Notes: generated by a model not told the origin, from the sequence alone. 64,000 nt of DNA from Alphaproteobacteria bacterium HGW-Alphaproteobacteria-1 (GCA_002842985.1 PHEQ01000003.1:1-64000), one strand, 5' to 3'. Positions 19,989 through 31,353 are shown, counted from the first letter of the stretch. Translations and numbers: made by a program.

Positions 19989-20684
19989 CTAACCGTCCAA
20001 CTGGCGGCTGAGGATGGTGGCGAACTCGTCGGCAAAGGCCTCGTAGCCGGCCACGATGCGGTCGGAATCGGCGCTCAGCTTGTTGTAGAAGATCACCGCC
20101 GGAATCGCCGCCAGAAGCCCGAGCGCGGTGGCCAGAAGCGCCTCGGCGATGCCGGGGGCCACCACAACGAGGCTGGTGTTCTGCTGCGCCGCGATCTCGA
20201 CAAAGGCGTGCATGATGCCCCAGACCGTGCCGAAAAGCCCGATGAAGGGCGCGGTGGACCCCACGGTCGCCAGCACCTGCAACCCGCCTTGCAAGCCCTC
20301 GGATTCCTTGGCGATGGCCACATCCATCGAGCGGTCGATCCGCGCCGTGGCACCTGCGATCAACTCGCCGTCATTTCGATGGCTGCGCCGCCACTCGGTC
20401 ATCCCGGCCGCGAAAATCCGCTCGGACTGTCCCGCCGGGTCCGGCCCGATCTCTTCGTAGAGCCCGTCAAGCGGCTCTCCCGACCAGAATCGGCGGTCGA
20501 AGATCTCGGCTTCGGTGCGGGCGCGGCGATAGGTGATGAGTTTCTGGATGATGATCGACCAGGACCAGAACGAGGCCAGCACCAGAATCAACATGACCAG
20601 TTTCACGATGAGCGTGGCGCGCGCGAACAGCGCCCACATGGAGAAATCCATCTCCTGCGCCAATGCCAGGGTTTCTGCTTCCAT
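19989..20684 (-). CDS. tolQ: Tol-Pal system proton channel subunit TolQ
   Basis: The 231-residue inner-membrane protein shows three membrane helices: LIVKLVMLILVLASFWSWSIII near residue 25 and two C-terminal ones (VGSTAPFIGLFGTVWGIMHAFV, APGIAEALLATALGLLAAIPAVIFYN), the conserved ExbB/TolQ core. It is the first tol gene of the run. In relatives ybgC lies directly upstream; here it is about 1 kb away behind an opposed gene. Confidence 0.96.
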   Translation of the reverse strand: MEAETLALAQEMDFSMWALFARATLIVKLVMLILVLASFWSWSIIIQKLITYRRARTEAEIFDRRFWSGEPLDGLYEEIGPDPAGQSERIFAAGMTEWRRSHRNDGELIAGATARIDRSMDVAIAKESEGLQGGLQVLATVGSTAPFIGLFGTVWGIMHAFVEIAAQQNTSLVVVAPGIAEALLATALGLLAAIPAVIFYNKLSADSDRIVAGYEAFADEFATILSRQLDG

Positions 20685-21015
20685 TTGCCTGCCTATGCCT
20701 CTGCTGGCCGTTTTCCGGCCTTATCAAAGGTCAAATTAGCCGATTTCCAGAGGGAAAGCCATGAGGATCGGTGCAGATGCCGCAGAATGGCAAATATAGC
20801 GATTCAGGGCGGCGGATATTCGCCTGCCCGCCAAAACTCGACACCGCTGTTTCGTGTGTTTCGTGATTTGCAACGACGGTGTTGCCGCGCTGACGTGGCG
20901 CGCGCCCAATTTTCATCACAATTTGAGCCTTGAGTAATAAGGCGATCAAAAACGAAAGCACGCAATCATGACGTGAATCGGCCCTGTTAACATGAAAAAT
21001 CGGGAGACACGCCCA
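20685..21015. other. Divergent intergenic region between tolQ and the peroxiredoxin gene
   Basis: These 331 bases separate two divergent genes and must hold both promoters. No ORF in it has coding character. A ribosome site (GGGAGA, 21002-21007) precedes the peroxiredoxin ATG. I see no confident -10/-35 pair or palindrome. Confidence 0.5.
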
Positions 21016-21750
21016 ATGAGCATCCAGTTCTTTACGCCGCGAGGACCGGATAACGAGTTCCTCAGATTGCCCGGTTCCCTGCGCAAAACCGTGCGGTGGC
21101 TGCCGCAGATCGGGGATGTATTTCCCGATTTCACGGTCACCACGACACAAGGTCCGCTCCGCTTCTGGGAATGGGCCGAAGGGAGCTGGGTGCATCTCTT
21201 CAGCCATCCCGCGGCCCTGACCCCGGTCTGCACCACGGAAATGGCCTCCCTCGCTGATTGCGGTGAGGAATGCCGGGCGCTCAATCTGAAGAATCTGGCG
21301 CTTTCCGGGTCCAGCATCGACGAGCAACATGCCTGGCATGACGACATCCGGCGACTGTTTGGCCTGACGGTGGATTTTCCCTGCGCCACCGATCCTGGTA
21401 ACCGGCTGTCGCGGCTCTTTGGCATGATGCACGACAAGCAATCGACCACCTGGCCGATCCGCAAGAGCTTTCTCATCGATCCCGCGCTGCACATCCGGCT
21501 GATCTTTGAGTATCCGTTCTTCATCGGGCGCAATATCGAGGAGGTGCTCCGCACGACCCGCGCGCTGCAACTGCATGATGCGGCCGGTGTGGCGACGCCT
21601 GCCGACTGGGATCAGGGCGATCTCGTCATCATCCCCGACACACGCCCGGAAAGCGAAGTTATCCGGCAATTCGGTGCGCAGTCGCAGACCCTTACCCCGT
21701 ATCTGCGGGTGGTCGAAAACAGAAATGGGCGCTCAGGGCCGCAGCACTGA
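21016..21750 (+). CDS. Peroxiredoxin (AhpC/TSA family, Prx6-like)
   Basis: The 244-residue thioredoxin-fold protein has the peroxidatic motif HPAALTPVCTTEM (Cys about 72) and later RKSFLIDPALHIRLIF and a YPFFIGRNIEEVLRT segment, as in 1-Cys/Prx6-type peroxiredoxins that reduce hydroperoxides. Further Cys residues near 82 and 86 could act as resolving residues. ATG 21016 is preferred over 20992 because of the GGGAGA ribosome site. Its 3' end overlaps the ybgC 3' end on the other strand by 18 bases. It sits inside the usual ybgC-tolQ linkage. Confidence 0.88.
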   Translation: MSIQFFTPRGPDNEFLRLPGSLRKTVRWLPQIGDVFPDFTVTTTQGPLRFWEWAEGSWVHLFSHPAALTPVCTTEMASLADCGEECRALNLKNLALSGSSIDEQHAWHDDIRRLFGLTVDFPCATDPGNRLSRLFGMMHDKQSTTWPIRKSFLIDPALHIRLIFEYPFFIGRNIEEVLRTTRALQLHDAAGVATPADWDQGDLVIIPDTRPESEVIRQFGAQSQTLTPYLRVVENRNGRSGPQH

Positions 21751-22110
21751 GGGAAGCCGCACCGGCGCGCCGTTCGGTCCGACGCAGACAACCGTGACCA
21801 TCGCGCGGAAAAGCGCGGTGGCCCCGCGCATCACAACCTGTTCCATCACCAGACGCGCCGCGCTGACCGAAGCGGTCTCAGTCACCACCTCGAGCGCATC
21901 GTCGAACCGCGCAGGGGCGAGGTAATCCGCCTCCACCCGGCGCACGACGAAAACCGTGCCGCCCGCGCGCATCGCATTCTGATCAATCCCCAGATCGCGG
22001 ACCCAGGCACTGCGCGCGCGCTCGATGTATTTCAGGAAATTGGCATGATAGACGATGCCGCCCATGTCGGTATCCTCGTAATAGACGCGGACGGGGAAAC
22101 GATGGGTCAT
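21733..22110 (-). CDS. ybgC: Tol-Pal-associated acyl-CoA thioesterase YbgC
   Basis: The 125-residue hot-dog-fold protein begins MTHRFPVRVYYEDTDMGGIVYHANFLKYIERAR in family fashion, with the catalytic-type Asp in EDTDMGG. YbgC hydrolyses acyl-CoA or acyl-ACP and is usually the first gene of the tol-pal operon. Here it is separated from tolQ by the peroxiredoxin gene and cannot be co-transcribed with it without reading antisense through that gene. The ATG at 22110 gives the family start; the frame extends upstream to 22167 without support. Confidence 0.93.
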   Translation of the reverse strand: MTHRFPVRVYYEDTDMGGIVYHANFLKYIERARSAWVRDLGIDQNAMRAGGTVFVVRRVEADYLAPARFDDALEVVTETASVSAARLVMEQVVMRGATALFRAMVTVVCVGPNGAPVRLPSVLRP

Positions 22111-22199
22111 GGCGCACCTGTCTTGGGAAGCACGAGCAAACCTAGACCGCCAAGAAGAGACTGCCAAGGCTGTGCCCGACGGTGTAGACTGGAGACATC

Positions 22200-23453
22200 A
22201 TGCCAAGCCTTTGTCGCGATTGCCTGCACATGTTCGAGAGCGCCGCGCGCTGCCCCGCCTGCGGCAGCCCGCGGATCGTGGCACATCGCGAACTTTGGGA
22301 TCTCTCCATTGCTCATATGGATTGCGACGCGTTCTATGCCAGCGTCGAGAAGCGCGACAACCCGGCGCTTGCCACGCGCCCGGTGATCATCGGCGGTGGG
22401 CGGCGCGGCGTGGTCTCGACCGCGTGCTATATCGCGCGTATCCGGGGCGTGCGCTCGGCCATGCCGATGTTTCAGGCGCTGCGGCTCTGCCCCGAGGCCG
22501 AGGTGATCCGCCCCCGCATGGCTGTCTACGCCGAAGCCTCGCGCGCCATTCGCGCGATGATGCTGGACCTGACCCCGGCGGTCGAGCCGCTCTCGCTCGA
22601 CGAGGCGTTTCTTGACCTCTCGGGCACGGCGCGGCTTCACGGCGCGCCGCCTGCGGTAATGCTTGCGGGCCTCGTGCGGCGGATGCGGTCAGAGCTTGGG
22701 TTGACCGGCTCCATCGGTCTCAGCCACAACAAGTTTCTCGCCAAGATCGCCTCGGATCTCGACAAGCCGCACGGGTTTTCCGTCATCGGGCAGGCCGAGA
22801 CCGCCGATTTCCTGCGCGACCGCCCGGTGAGCCTGATCTGGGGCGTCGGCCAGTCGACGCTGGCCGCGCTGCACGGCGCGGGCATCCGCAGCTTTGCCGA
22901 TCTGCTGCGATGGGAGCGCACCGATCTCGTGGCCCGATTCGGGTCGATGGGCGAGCGCCTCTGGCATCTCGCGCGCGGGCAGGACCGCCGCCGCGTTTCG
23001 GCCGATGCGCCGGTCAAGTCGATCTCGAACGAGACCACCTTTGCCGAGGATATTTCCGACGCGGATCTGCTCGACGGGCACCTGTGGCGGCTCTCGGAAA
23101 AGGTGGCCGACCGCGCCAAGGCGCGCGCGCTCGCCGGTCGCGTGGTCACGCTCAAGCTCAAACGCGCGGATCACGGGCTGCTTACCCGACGCCAGTCGTT
23201 GCGCGAGCCGACACAGCTTGCCGACACGCTCTATCGCGCGGCCCGCGCCCTGATGGACCAGACGCCGCAGGGCGTGGCGTGGCGGCTTATTGGGGTCGGG
23301 CTGTCTGACCTCCTGCCAGAGGCGGAGGCCGACCGCGCGGGCGACCTGCTTGACCCCGATGCCCCCCGCCGCGCCGAGGCCGAGCGCGCGACCGACCGCA
23401 TCCGCGCCCGCTTTGGCGCGGATGCGATCCTCAAGGGCCGCGCGCTGCGCTGA
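22200..23453 (+). CDS. dinB: DNA polymerase IV (Y family) with N-terminal zinc ribbon
   Basis: The 417-residue translesion polymerase has catalytic segments AHMDCDAFYASVE and PLSLDEAFLDLSG, the little-finger domain and the helix-hairpin-helix IWGVGQSTLAALHGAGI. An extra N-terminal part holds CRDC and CPAC (about residues 5-21), a probable zinc ribbon absent from E. coli DinB. It diverges from ybgC; I see no clear LexA box in the 89-base spacer. Product sequence and length support an intact gene. Confidence 0.94.
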   Translation: MPSLCRDCLHMFESAARCPACGSPRIVAHRELWDLSIAHMDCDAFYASVEKRDNPALATRPVIIGGGRRGVVSTACYIARIRGVRSAMPMFQALRLCPEAEVIRPRMAVYAEASRAIRAMMLDLTPAVEPLSLDEAFLDLSGTARLHGAPPAVMLAGLVRRMRSELGLTGSIGLSHNKFLAKIASDLDKPHGFSVIGQAETADFLRDRPVSLIWGVGQSTLAALHGAGIRSFADLLRWERTDLVARFGSMGERLWHLARGQDRRRVSADAPVKSISNETTFAEDISDADLLDGHLWRLSEKVADRAKARALAGRVVTLKLKRADHGLLTRRQSLREPTQLADTLYRAARALMDQTPQGVAWRLIGVGLSDLLPEAEADRAGDLLDPDAPRRAEAERATDRIRARFGADAILKGRALR

Positions 23454-23532
23454 GCGGCGGCCACATAGGGGCTTGCGCCCGCGCCCGTGCTGCGCTTCCT
23501 TGGCGGCGCTCCAACCCATGAGGCCCGCACGC

Positions 23533-24774
23533 ATGTCTGCTTCCCGCAACGTCATCGTCATCGGCGCCGGTATCTGCGGCCTCTCGGCCGCGATCTGGCT
23601 CACCCGCGCGGGCCATCGCGTGACCCTGCTCGACCGCGAGCACCCCGGGGCGGGCGCGTCCTTCGGCAATGCCGGGTTGCTGGCGCAATGGGCCATCGTG
23701 CCGGTCAACACGCCGGGGCTGCTGAAAACCGCCCTCAAATACCTGATCGATCCGGACGCCCCACTCTGGCTGCGCTGGCGCGATCTGCCGCGTCTTGCGC
23801 CCTGGCTCTGGCAATTCGCGCGCAACGCCAACCCGCGCGATACGGCCCGCATGATCGAGGGGCTTATTCCCATCCTCGCCGACAGCGTCGATCAACACCG
23901 TGCGCTGACGCGTGGCACGCAGGCCGAAAAATGGCTCGCCACCAGCGATCTGGCCTATGCCTATGACAGTCGGGCGGCCTTTGATGCGGACAGCTACGGC
24001 TGGCGGTTCAAACGCGAGGCCGGTTTCACCCCCGAGGTGATCGAAGGCGACGCCGTGCAGGAGGCCGAACCGATGCTTGGCCCCGCGATCCGCTGCCTGG
24101 CGATCCTGCGCGCGCAGGGGCATGTGCTCAATCCCGGGGCCTACATGGCCGATCTGGCCATGGTTTTGCAGGCCGAGGGCGGCACGTATCGCCGCGCCGA
24201 GGTGCGCGACATCACGCTCACGGGTGGTCGTGTAACGGCGGTAGAGACGGATGCGGGCACCCTGACGTGCGACGCCGCTGTGCTGACGGCGGGGATATGG
24301 TCCAAACCGCTGATGCGCAAGCTTGGCCTCAGGATGCCGCTCGAGGCCGAGCGCGGCTATCATCTTCACCTGGCGGAACCATCGCAGATGCCGCGTCAAC
24401 CCCTGATGATGGCACGCGGCAAATTCGGCGTGACGCCCATGACCCACGGGCTGCGTTGCGCCGGAACGGTCGAGCTTGGCGGGATAGAGGCGCCTGCCTC
24501 GCGCGCCCCCTTTGCCATGATCCGGCGCGAGATCGCCCGCGTCTTTCCCGATCTGCGTTATCAGGGGGTCGAGGAATGGATGGGCTTTCGCCCCTCCACC
24601 CCCGACAGCCTGCCGCTGATCGGCGAGATCGGCGCAACCGGGGTCTATGCAGGCTTCGGTCATCAGCATATCGGGCTGACCGCAGGGCCCAAGACCGGCC
24701 GCCTCCTCGCCGACCTGCTCAGCGACCGGCGCCCCAATCTCGATCTTGCGCCCTATGACGCCAACCGGTTCTGA
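23533..24774 (+). CDS. FAD-dependent D-amino-acid dehydrogenase-like oxidoreductase
   Basis: The 413-residue protein begins with a dinucleotide-binding motif (VIVIGAGICGLSAAIWLTRAGHRVTLLDRE), then GASFGNAGLLAQWAIVPVNTPG, and closes with GFRPSTPDSLPLIGEIG and GFGHQHIGLTAGPKTGRLLADL, the DadA/glycine-oxidase arrangement. It would oxidise D-amino acids or similar amines, passing electrons to quinone or oxygen. ATG 23533 follows a TGAGG ribosome site; an ATG at 23518 is possible. It follows dinB by 79 bases on the same strand, with no functional link. Confidence 0.85.
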   Translation: MSASRNVIVIGAGICGLSAAIWLTRAGHRVTLLDREHPGAGASFGNAGLLAQWAIVPVNTPGLLKTALKYLIDPDAPLWLRWRDLPRLAPWLWQFARNANPRDTARMIEGLIPILADSVDQHRALTRGTQAEKWLATSDLAYAYDSRAAFDADSYGWRFKREAGFTPEVIEGDAVQEAEPMLGPAIRCLAILRAQGHVLNPGAYMADLAMVLQAEGGTYRRAEVRDITLTGGRVTAVETDAGTLTCDAAVLTAGIWSKPLMRKLGLRMPLEAERGYHLHLAEPSQMPRQPLMMARGKFGVTPMTHGLRCAGTVELGGIEAPASRAPFAMIRREIARVFPDLRYQGVEEWMGFRPSTPDSLPLIGEIGATGVYAGFGHQHIGLTAGPKTGRLLADLLSDRRPNLDLAPYDANRF

Positions 24775-24780
24775 AACGGC

Positions 24781-25263
24781 TCAGGCCGGACGCAACCCGG
24801 TCTCGACCAGAAGCCCCAGGCGCTTGGCCTCGTAATAATAGCCGCGCGCATACCACATGATCGCCGCATCCGGATCGCCCCCGGCCACAAGCCACGCCCC
24901 GCGCAGGTATTTCACGCCGTATTTCAGGTTCGTTTCGGCGTCGAGCAACTCCGATGGCGGGCCGCCATGGCCCATGGCGCGTGCGGTCTGCGGCAGGATC
25001 TGCAACAGGCCATAATAGGGGCCGTTGCGCGCCTCGGGCCTGTGCGTGCTCTCACGGATCGCCAGCCGATGCACAAGCGCGCGTGGCACTTCGTAATGAT
25101 CGGCATAGTGGTTGATGAGGCGCCGCAGTTCCGGCGTCTCGTTTGGATAGAGCGGCGGCGCGAACAGGTCGGGCGGCGCGGCGCGGCTCACCTCGGGCAC
25201 TTCCGCACAAGCGGCAGCGGCAAGACAGAGGACAAGGGCGGCGCGGCGACTGAGACGGGACAT
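24781..25263 (-). CDS. Small lytic transglycosylase lipoprotein (SLT domain)
   Basis: The 160-residue precursor has a lipobox-like signal (LVLCLAAAAC) and an SLT domain with the catalytic Glu in LAIRESTHRPEARNG, GLLQILPQTARAMG and a final MWYARGYYYEAKRLG. Such enzymes cleave the MurNAc-GlcNAc bond to give anhydromuropeptides. The ATG at 25263 follows GAGG at a normal distance. The gene converges on the oxidoreductase and diverges from the epimerase-like gene. Confidence 0.88.
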   Translation of the reverse strand: MSRLSRRAALVLCLAAAACAEVPEVSRAAPPDLFAPPLYPNETPELRRLINHYADHYEVPRALVHRLAIRESTHRPEARNGPYYGLLQILPQTARAMGHGGPPSELLDAETNLKYGVKYLRGAWLVAGGDPDAAIMWYARGYYYEAKRLGLLVETGLRPA

Positions 25264-25383
25264 GGCACCTCGCATGTGAACGGTTCGCGCAAAACATGCC
25301 CGTCCGCGCGCGCGTCGTCCACCTCGCCTTTCCTGCACAGGCGGAAGCTTGCCAAAGCCCGCCTGCCCGGCCACAAAGGAAGC

Positions 25384-26235
25384 ATGACCCAAGTGCTTCT
25401 CTCCTTCGGGCACGGCTATTCGGCGCAGGCGCTGGCGCGGCTGCTCTTGCCGCAGGGCTGGCGCATCATCGGCACCACGCGCGACCCTGCAAAGGCCGCG
25501 CACCTAGCCGAAACCGGCATCGAGCCGGTCATATGGGGCGACGACCTCTCCGACGCCTTTTCAGAGGCAACCCATTTGCTCGATTCCGCTGGCCCCTCGG
25601 AGGCGGGCGACCCGGTGCTGGCACGCTACCGCGCCGAAATAACGGCGCTTGCCCCCGGCCTCGACTGGGCGGGCTATCTCTCGACCACCGGCGTCTATGG
25701 AGATCATCAAGGCGGATGGGTGGATGAGGAAACGCCCCTCGCCCCCACCACCAAACGCGGCCGGTTGCGCGTCGCGGCGGAAGCCGACTGGCAATCCATC
25801 CCTGCCCTGCCGCTTCATATCTTCCGGCTTGCGGGCATCTACGGCCCCGGTCGCGGCCCGTTCGAGAAGGTCCGGCAGGGCACCGCGCGCCGCATCGTCA
25901 AGCCGGGGCAGGTGTTCAGCCGCATCCATGTGGAGGACATCGCGCAGGCGCTCGCCGCCTCCATCGCCCGCCCCCGGCCCGGTGCGGTCTACAATCTCTG
26001 CGATGATGACCCGGCCCCACCCGAGGACGTGATCGCCCATGCCGCGCATCTCCTGGGCCTGCCGGTGCCCGAGGCCGTGCCCTATGACGCGGCCGATCTC
26101 TCGCCGATGGCCCGCAGCTTCTACGCCGAATCGAAACGCGTCTCGAACCGCCTCCTGAAGGAAGAACTGGGCGTCACCCTGCGCCATCCCGACTACCGCA
26201 GCGGTCTCGCCGCGCTTCTGGCCGAAGGCGATTGA
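25384..26235 (+). CDS. NAD(P)-dependent epimerase/dehydratase-like SDR protein
   Basis: The 283-residue protein has a modified Rossmann start (LLSFGHGYSAQALARLLLPQGWRIIGTTR), WAGYLSTTGVYGDHQGGWVDE (the active-site region of extended SDRs) and IFRLAGIYGPGRGPFEKV. It is closest in layout to YeeZ-type proteins with no proven substrate. ATG 25384 follows AAGGAAGC. One copy of the dispersed 22-bp motif lies nine bases past its stop. Confidence 0.8.
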   Translation: MTQVLLSFGHGYSAQALARLLLPQGWRIIGTTRDPAKAAHLAETGIEPVIWGDDLSDAFSEATHLLDSAGPSEAGDPVLARYRAEITALAPGLDWAGYLSTTGVYGDHQGGWVDEETPLAPTTKRGRLRVAAEADWQSIPALPLHIFRLAGIYGPGRGPFEKVRQGTARRIVKPGQVFSRIHVEDIAQALAASIARPRPGAVYNLCDDDPAPPEDVIAHAAHLLGLPVPEAVPYDAADLSPMARSFYAESKRVSNRLLKEELGVTLRHPDYRSGLAALLAEGD

Positions 26236-26243
26236 CCGCGCGT

Positions 26244-26265
26244 TTCATCGTTCCTAAAATACTCA
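26244..26265 (-). repeat. Dispersed intergenic motif, copy 2
   Basis: Plus-strand TTCATCGTTCC-TA-AAATACTCA lies between the epimerase stop and the groEL terminator. It matches copies at 11513-11535 and 63703-63725 except for two central bases. Role unknown. Confidence 0.6.
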
Positions 26266-26295
26266 CAATCCGCGCTCACAGGGCGCGCACCAATG

Positions 26296-26325
26296 AAAAA
26301 AGGGCCGCGACGCGCGCGACCCTTT
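26296..26325 (-). terminator. Terminator downstream of groEL
   Basis: On the minus strand, AAAGGG and CCCTTT flank an inner CGCG-N3-CGCG stem, and a run of T residues (complement of 26296-26301) follows. The position 23 bases after the groEL stop fits an intrinsic terminator of groESL. Confidence 0.65.
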
Positions 26326-26347
26326 CCGTTTGCCTGCAAGGGCTGGC

Positions 26348-28356
<2,009 letters not shown>

Positions 28357-28391
28357 CTTCGAGGCTCCTTGGCTCAAAGTTTCTATTTTCA

Positions 28392-28407
28392 TGGCCCTTC
28401 AGGGCCA
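28392..28407 (-). promoter_or_regulatory. Leader hairpin between CIRCE and groES
   Basis: TGGCCCT and AGGGCCA form a perfect 7-bp inverted repeat around two bases, directly next to the CIRCE element in the groES leader. It may affect leader stability. I know of no named element for it. Confidence 0.4.
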
Positions 28408-28434
28408 TTAGCACTCTCTCATGATGAGTGCTAA
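28408..28434 (-). promoter_or_regulatory. CIRCE operator (HrcA site) of groESL
   Basis: The sequence is the exact consensus TTAGCACTC-N9-GAGTGCTAA. HrcA bound here represses groESL until heat or misfolded protein titrates it. It begins just after the predicted -10 box, so it covers the transcription start. Confidence 0.97.
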
Positions 28435-28441
28435 CGAGCGT

Positions 28442-28470
28442 TAGGTAAGGAGTGGCAAAGCCCCTGTCAA
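28442..28470 (-). promoter_or_regulatory. Sigma-70-type promoter of groESL
   Basis: On the minus strand a perfect -35 TTGACA (complement of 28465-28470) is followed after 17 bases by TACCTA (complement of 28442-28447) as a weak -10. The CIRCE element starts seven bases downstream, the usual placement in alphaproteobacterial groESL. Confidence 0.75.
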
Positions 28471-28658
28471 CACCCCATTTCAGCAAAAATCGACCGCGCT
28501 CCGGCCACGCCTCGCCGTCCTGAACGGCGACAGTGCGCTTGTTCCATGTTCGGCCGAAACGGACGTGACTTTCTCCCAGCCATGATGACGCCATGGCGCC
28601 GCGCGAGATGATGCCGTCTGGTGGCAAAGATGCTTGCACCAGAACCGGGCGCGACAAG

Positions 28659-28693
28659 AAAAAAGCGCGCCGCAGGGGCTGCGACGCGCTTTT
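28659..28693 (-). terminator. Intrinsic terminator of pnp
   Basis: On the minus strand AAAAGCGCG-T-CGCAG pairs with CTGCG-G-CGCGCTTTT around a CCC loop (one T-G pair), followed by a run of six T residues. It lies 23 bases beyond the pnp stop. Confidence 0.85.
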
Positions 28694-28715
28694 CTTCATG
28701 CGACGAGAACGCGGC

Positions 28716-30848
28716 TCAGTCTGCCGCTTCTTCCGCCTTGACCTCTTCACCGGTCTCCTGATCGACGACCTTCATCGACAGGCGGACCTTGCCGCGATCA
28801 TCAAAGCCCAGAAGCTTGACCCAGACTTCCTGACCTTCCTTGAGCACATCGGAGGGATGGTTCAGGCGGCGGTTCTCGATCTGGCTGACATGCACCAGCC
28901 CGTCGCGCTTGCCGAAGAAGTTCACGAAGGCGCCGAAATCGACGATCTTGACGACCGTGCCCTTGTAGACGCCGCCCTCTTCGGGCTCCGCCACGATGGA
29001 CCAGATCATGTCATAGGCCTTCTTGATCGACTCGCCATTGGGCGAGGCGATCTTGATGATGCCTTCGTCGTTGATATCGACCTTGGCTCCCGATACCTCG
29101 ACGATCTCGCGGATCACCTTGCCACCCGAGCCGATGACTTCGCGGATCTTGTCGGTGGGGATCTGCATGGTCTCGATCCGGGGTGCGTGGACCGAGAAAT
29201 CATTGGCCCCCGAAAGCGCCTTGTCCATCTCGCCCAGGATATGCATCCGGCCCTCGCGCGCCTGCGCCAGTGCCTGTTTCATGATCTCGGGCGTGATGCC
29301 CGCGACCTTGATGTCCATTTGCAGCGAAGTGATGCCGTCGGCCGTGCCCGCCACCTTGAAATCCATGTCCCCGAGGTGGTCCTCGTCGCCGAGAATATCC
29401 GACAGGATGGCGAACGATCCGTCCTCTTCAAGGACAAGGCCCATGGCCACACCCGCGACCGAGGTCTTGAGCGGCACGCCCGCATCCATCATCGCCAGCG
29501 ACCCGCCACAGACCGAGGCCATGGACGAAGAGCCGTTCGATTCCGTGATCTCCGACACCAGACGGATGGTGTAAGGGAAATCCGTCGCCGGTGGCAGCAC
29601 CGCCTGAAGCGCGCGCCAGGCGAGCTTGCCATGGCCGATCTCACGACGCCCCGGAGGGCCGACGCGCCCGGCTTCGCCGACCGAATAGGGCGGGAAGTTG
29701 TAATGCAGCAGGAAGTTCGATTTGAAATTCCCGTGCAGCGCATCGACGAACTGCTCGTCATCGCCGGTGCCAAGCGTGGTCACCACCAGCGCCTGCGTCT
29801 CGCCACGGGTAAAGAGCGCCGAACCGTGCGTGCGCGGCAGAAGGCCGGTTTCGCACACGATAGGCCGGATCTCATCCAGACGACGCCCGTCGATGCGGTT
29901 GCCGTTCTTGACGACATCGCCGCGCAGCACGACCGACTCGAGCTTTTTCAGGGCAGACCCGAGACTGGCATCGTCAAGCTGTTCTTGGGTCAGTTGCGCC
30001 TTGATCGCCTCTTTAGCGGCGGAAATCGCATGGGTGCGTTCCTGCTTGTCGCGGATGGCGAAAGCGGCGCGCATCTGCTCTTCACCGGCGGCCTTCACGG
30101 CGGCGTAAAGCGCGGAATAATCCGGCGGGGTAAAGTCGAAGGGCTCTTTCGCGCATTCCTCGGCGAATTCGATGATCAGGTCGCAGACCGGCTTGATCTG
30201 CTCATGCGCGAAGGTGACCGCGCCGAGCATCTCGTCTTCCGTAAGCTCATAGGCCTCGGATTCGACCATCATCACCGCATCGCGGGTGGCCGCGACCACC
30301 AGATCAAGCCGCTGCTCGGGATTCGAGCGCAGATTGTGCATGTCGTCGATCTCGGGGTTGAGGATATATTCCCCATCCACAAATCCCACACGGCAGGCGC
30401 CGATCGGCCCGCGGAACGGCGCGCCCGAAATGGTCAGCGCGGCGGAGGTCGCGATCATCGCCACCATATCCGGGTCATTGACCAGATCGTGGCTGAGTAC
30501 GGTGCACATGACCAGCGTCTCGTTCTTGAAGCCGGGCACGAAAAGCGGGCGAATCGGTCGGTCGATCAGCCGCGCGGTCAGCGTTTCCTTCTCAGAGGGG
30601 CGCGCCTCGCGCTTGAAAAAGCCGCCGGGCACCTTGCCTGCGGCGTAATATTTCTCCTGATAATGGACCGTCAGCGGAAAGAAATCCAATCCCGGCTTCG
30701 GTTCCTTGGCAAAGGTCACGTTGGCCATGACCGAGGTCTCGCCAAGCGTGGCGATCACGGAGCCGTCGGCCTGACGGGCGATCTTGCCGGTTTCCAGCGT
30801 GAGCGTCTCTTCGCCCCACTGCATCGTCTTCTTCGTTTCGTTGAACAT
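28716..30848 (-). CDS. pnp: Polyribonucleotide nucleotidyltransferase
   Basis: PNPase degrades RNA 3' to 5' by phosphorolysis. The 710-residue product has two RNase PH domains ([49 protein letters not shown]), a KH domain ([15 protein letters not shown]) and an S1 domain ([17 protein letters not shown]). Two adjacent ATGs exist; the second (30846-30848) stands at better distance from AGAGGA. It follows rpsO on the same strand, the usual bacterial order. Confidence 0.97.
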   Translation of the reverse strand: MFNETKKTMQWGEETLTLETGKIARQADGSVIATLGETSVMANVTFAKEPKPGLDFFPLTVHYQEKYYAAGKVPGGFFKREARPSEKETLTARLIDRPIRPLFVPGFKNETLVMCTVLSHDLVNDPDMVAMIATSAALTISGAPFRGPIGACRVGFVDGEYILNPEIDDMHNLRSNPEQRLDLVVAATRDAVMMVESEAYELTEDEMLGAVTFAHEQIKPVCDLIIEFAEECAKEPFDFTPPDYSALYAAVKAAGEEQMRAAFAIRDKQERTHAISAAKEAIKAQLTQEQLDDASLGSALKKLESVVLRGDVVKNGNRIDGRRLDEIRPIVCETGLLPRTHGSALFTRGETQALVVTTLGTGDDEQFVDALHGNFKSNFLLHYNFPPYSVGEAGRVGPPGRREIGHGKLAWRALQAVLPPATDFPYTIRLVSEITESNGSSSMASVCGGSLAMMDAGVPLKTSVAGVAMGLVLEEDGSFAILSDILGDEDHLGDMDFKVAGTADGITSLQMDIKVAGITPEIMKQALAQAREGRMHILGEMDKALSGANDFSVHAPRIETMQIPTDKIREVIGSGGKVIREIVEVSGAKVDINDEGIIKIASPNGESIKKAYDMIWSIVAEPEEGGVYKGTVVKIVDFGAFVNFFGKRDGLVHVSQIENRRLNHPSDVLKEGQEVWVKLLGFDDRGKVRLSMKVVDQETGEEVKAEEAAD

Positions 30849-31034
30849 CATATATCCTCTTGGAGGCACTCCCGGGCGTATCCCGGGTCCTCCGTTGCCA
30901 TGGCGGCCCCATTGCCGCCGACCCCTTTCAACCATACCATGCGCCGGGGCCAGGGCGTCACGTCTCAGATGTGGGGGCCGGATACATGTTTTTTGACGAT
31001 TTGGAAAGGGCAGACAATGCGGGGCGCGATACGA

Positions 31035-31059
31035 CAAAGGGGCCCCATGGGCCCCTTTG
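31035..31059 (-). terminator. Hairpin downstream of rpsO
   Basis: CAAAGGGGCCC and GGGCCCCTTTG pair perfectly over 11 bases around CAT, 25 bases past the rpsO stop. No T-run follows on the minus strand, so it may be a processing or partial termination site between rpsO and pnp. Confidence 0.6.
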
Positions 31060-31083
31060 CACTTCAAACGACCAAGCGCGCGC

Positions 31084-31353
31084 TCAGCGGCGGATGCCGA
31101 GACGCTTGATGAGGTCGGTATAGCGCGCCTCTTCCTTGCGCTTGAGGTAATCAAGCAGCTTGCGGCGCTGTGCGACCATCATCAGAAGACCACGGCGGCC
31201 GTGGTTGTCCTTCTTGTGGGTCTTGAAATGCTCGGTGAGCGTGGTGATCCGCGAGGTGAGGATCGCAACCTGAACTTCGGGAGAGCCGGTGTCGCCCTCC
31301 TTGGTCGCGAATTCCTTGATGACGCGGGCCTTTTCTTCGACAGTGATCGACAT
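31084..31353 (-). CDS. rpsO: 30S ribosomal protein S15
   Basis: The 89-residue protein starts [33 protein letters not shown] and contains the rRNA-binding [26 protein letters not shown]. It binds the central domain of 16S rRNA early in assembly. Length and sequence are standard. pnp follows downstream. Confidence 0.98.
   Translation of the reverse strand: MSITVEEKARVIKEFATKEGDTGSPEVQVAILTSRITTLTEHFKTHKKDNHGRRGLLMMVAQRRKLLDYLKRKEEARYTDLIKRLGIRR

Noticed and set aside
28593-31109. Plus-strand ORF of 838 codons opposite pnp
   Set aside because: Composition is His/Arg/Asp-rich without domains, as expected from the complement of pnp.
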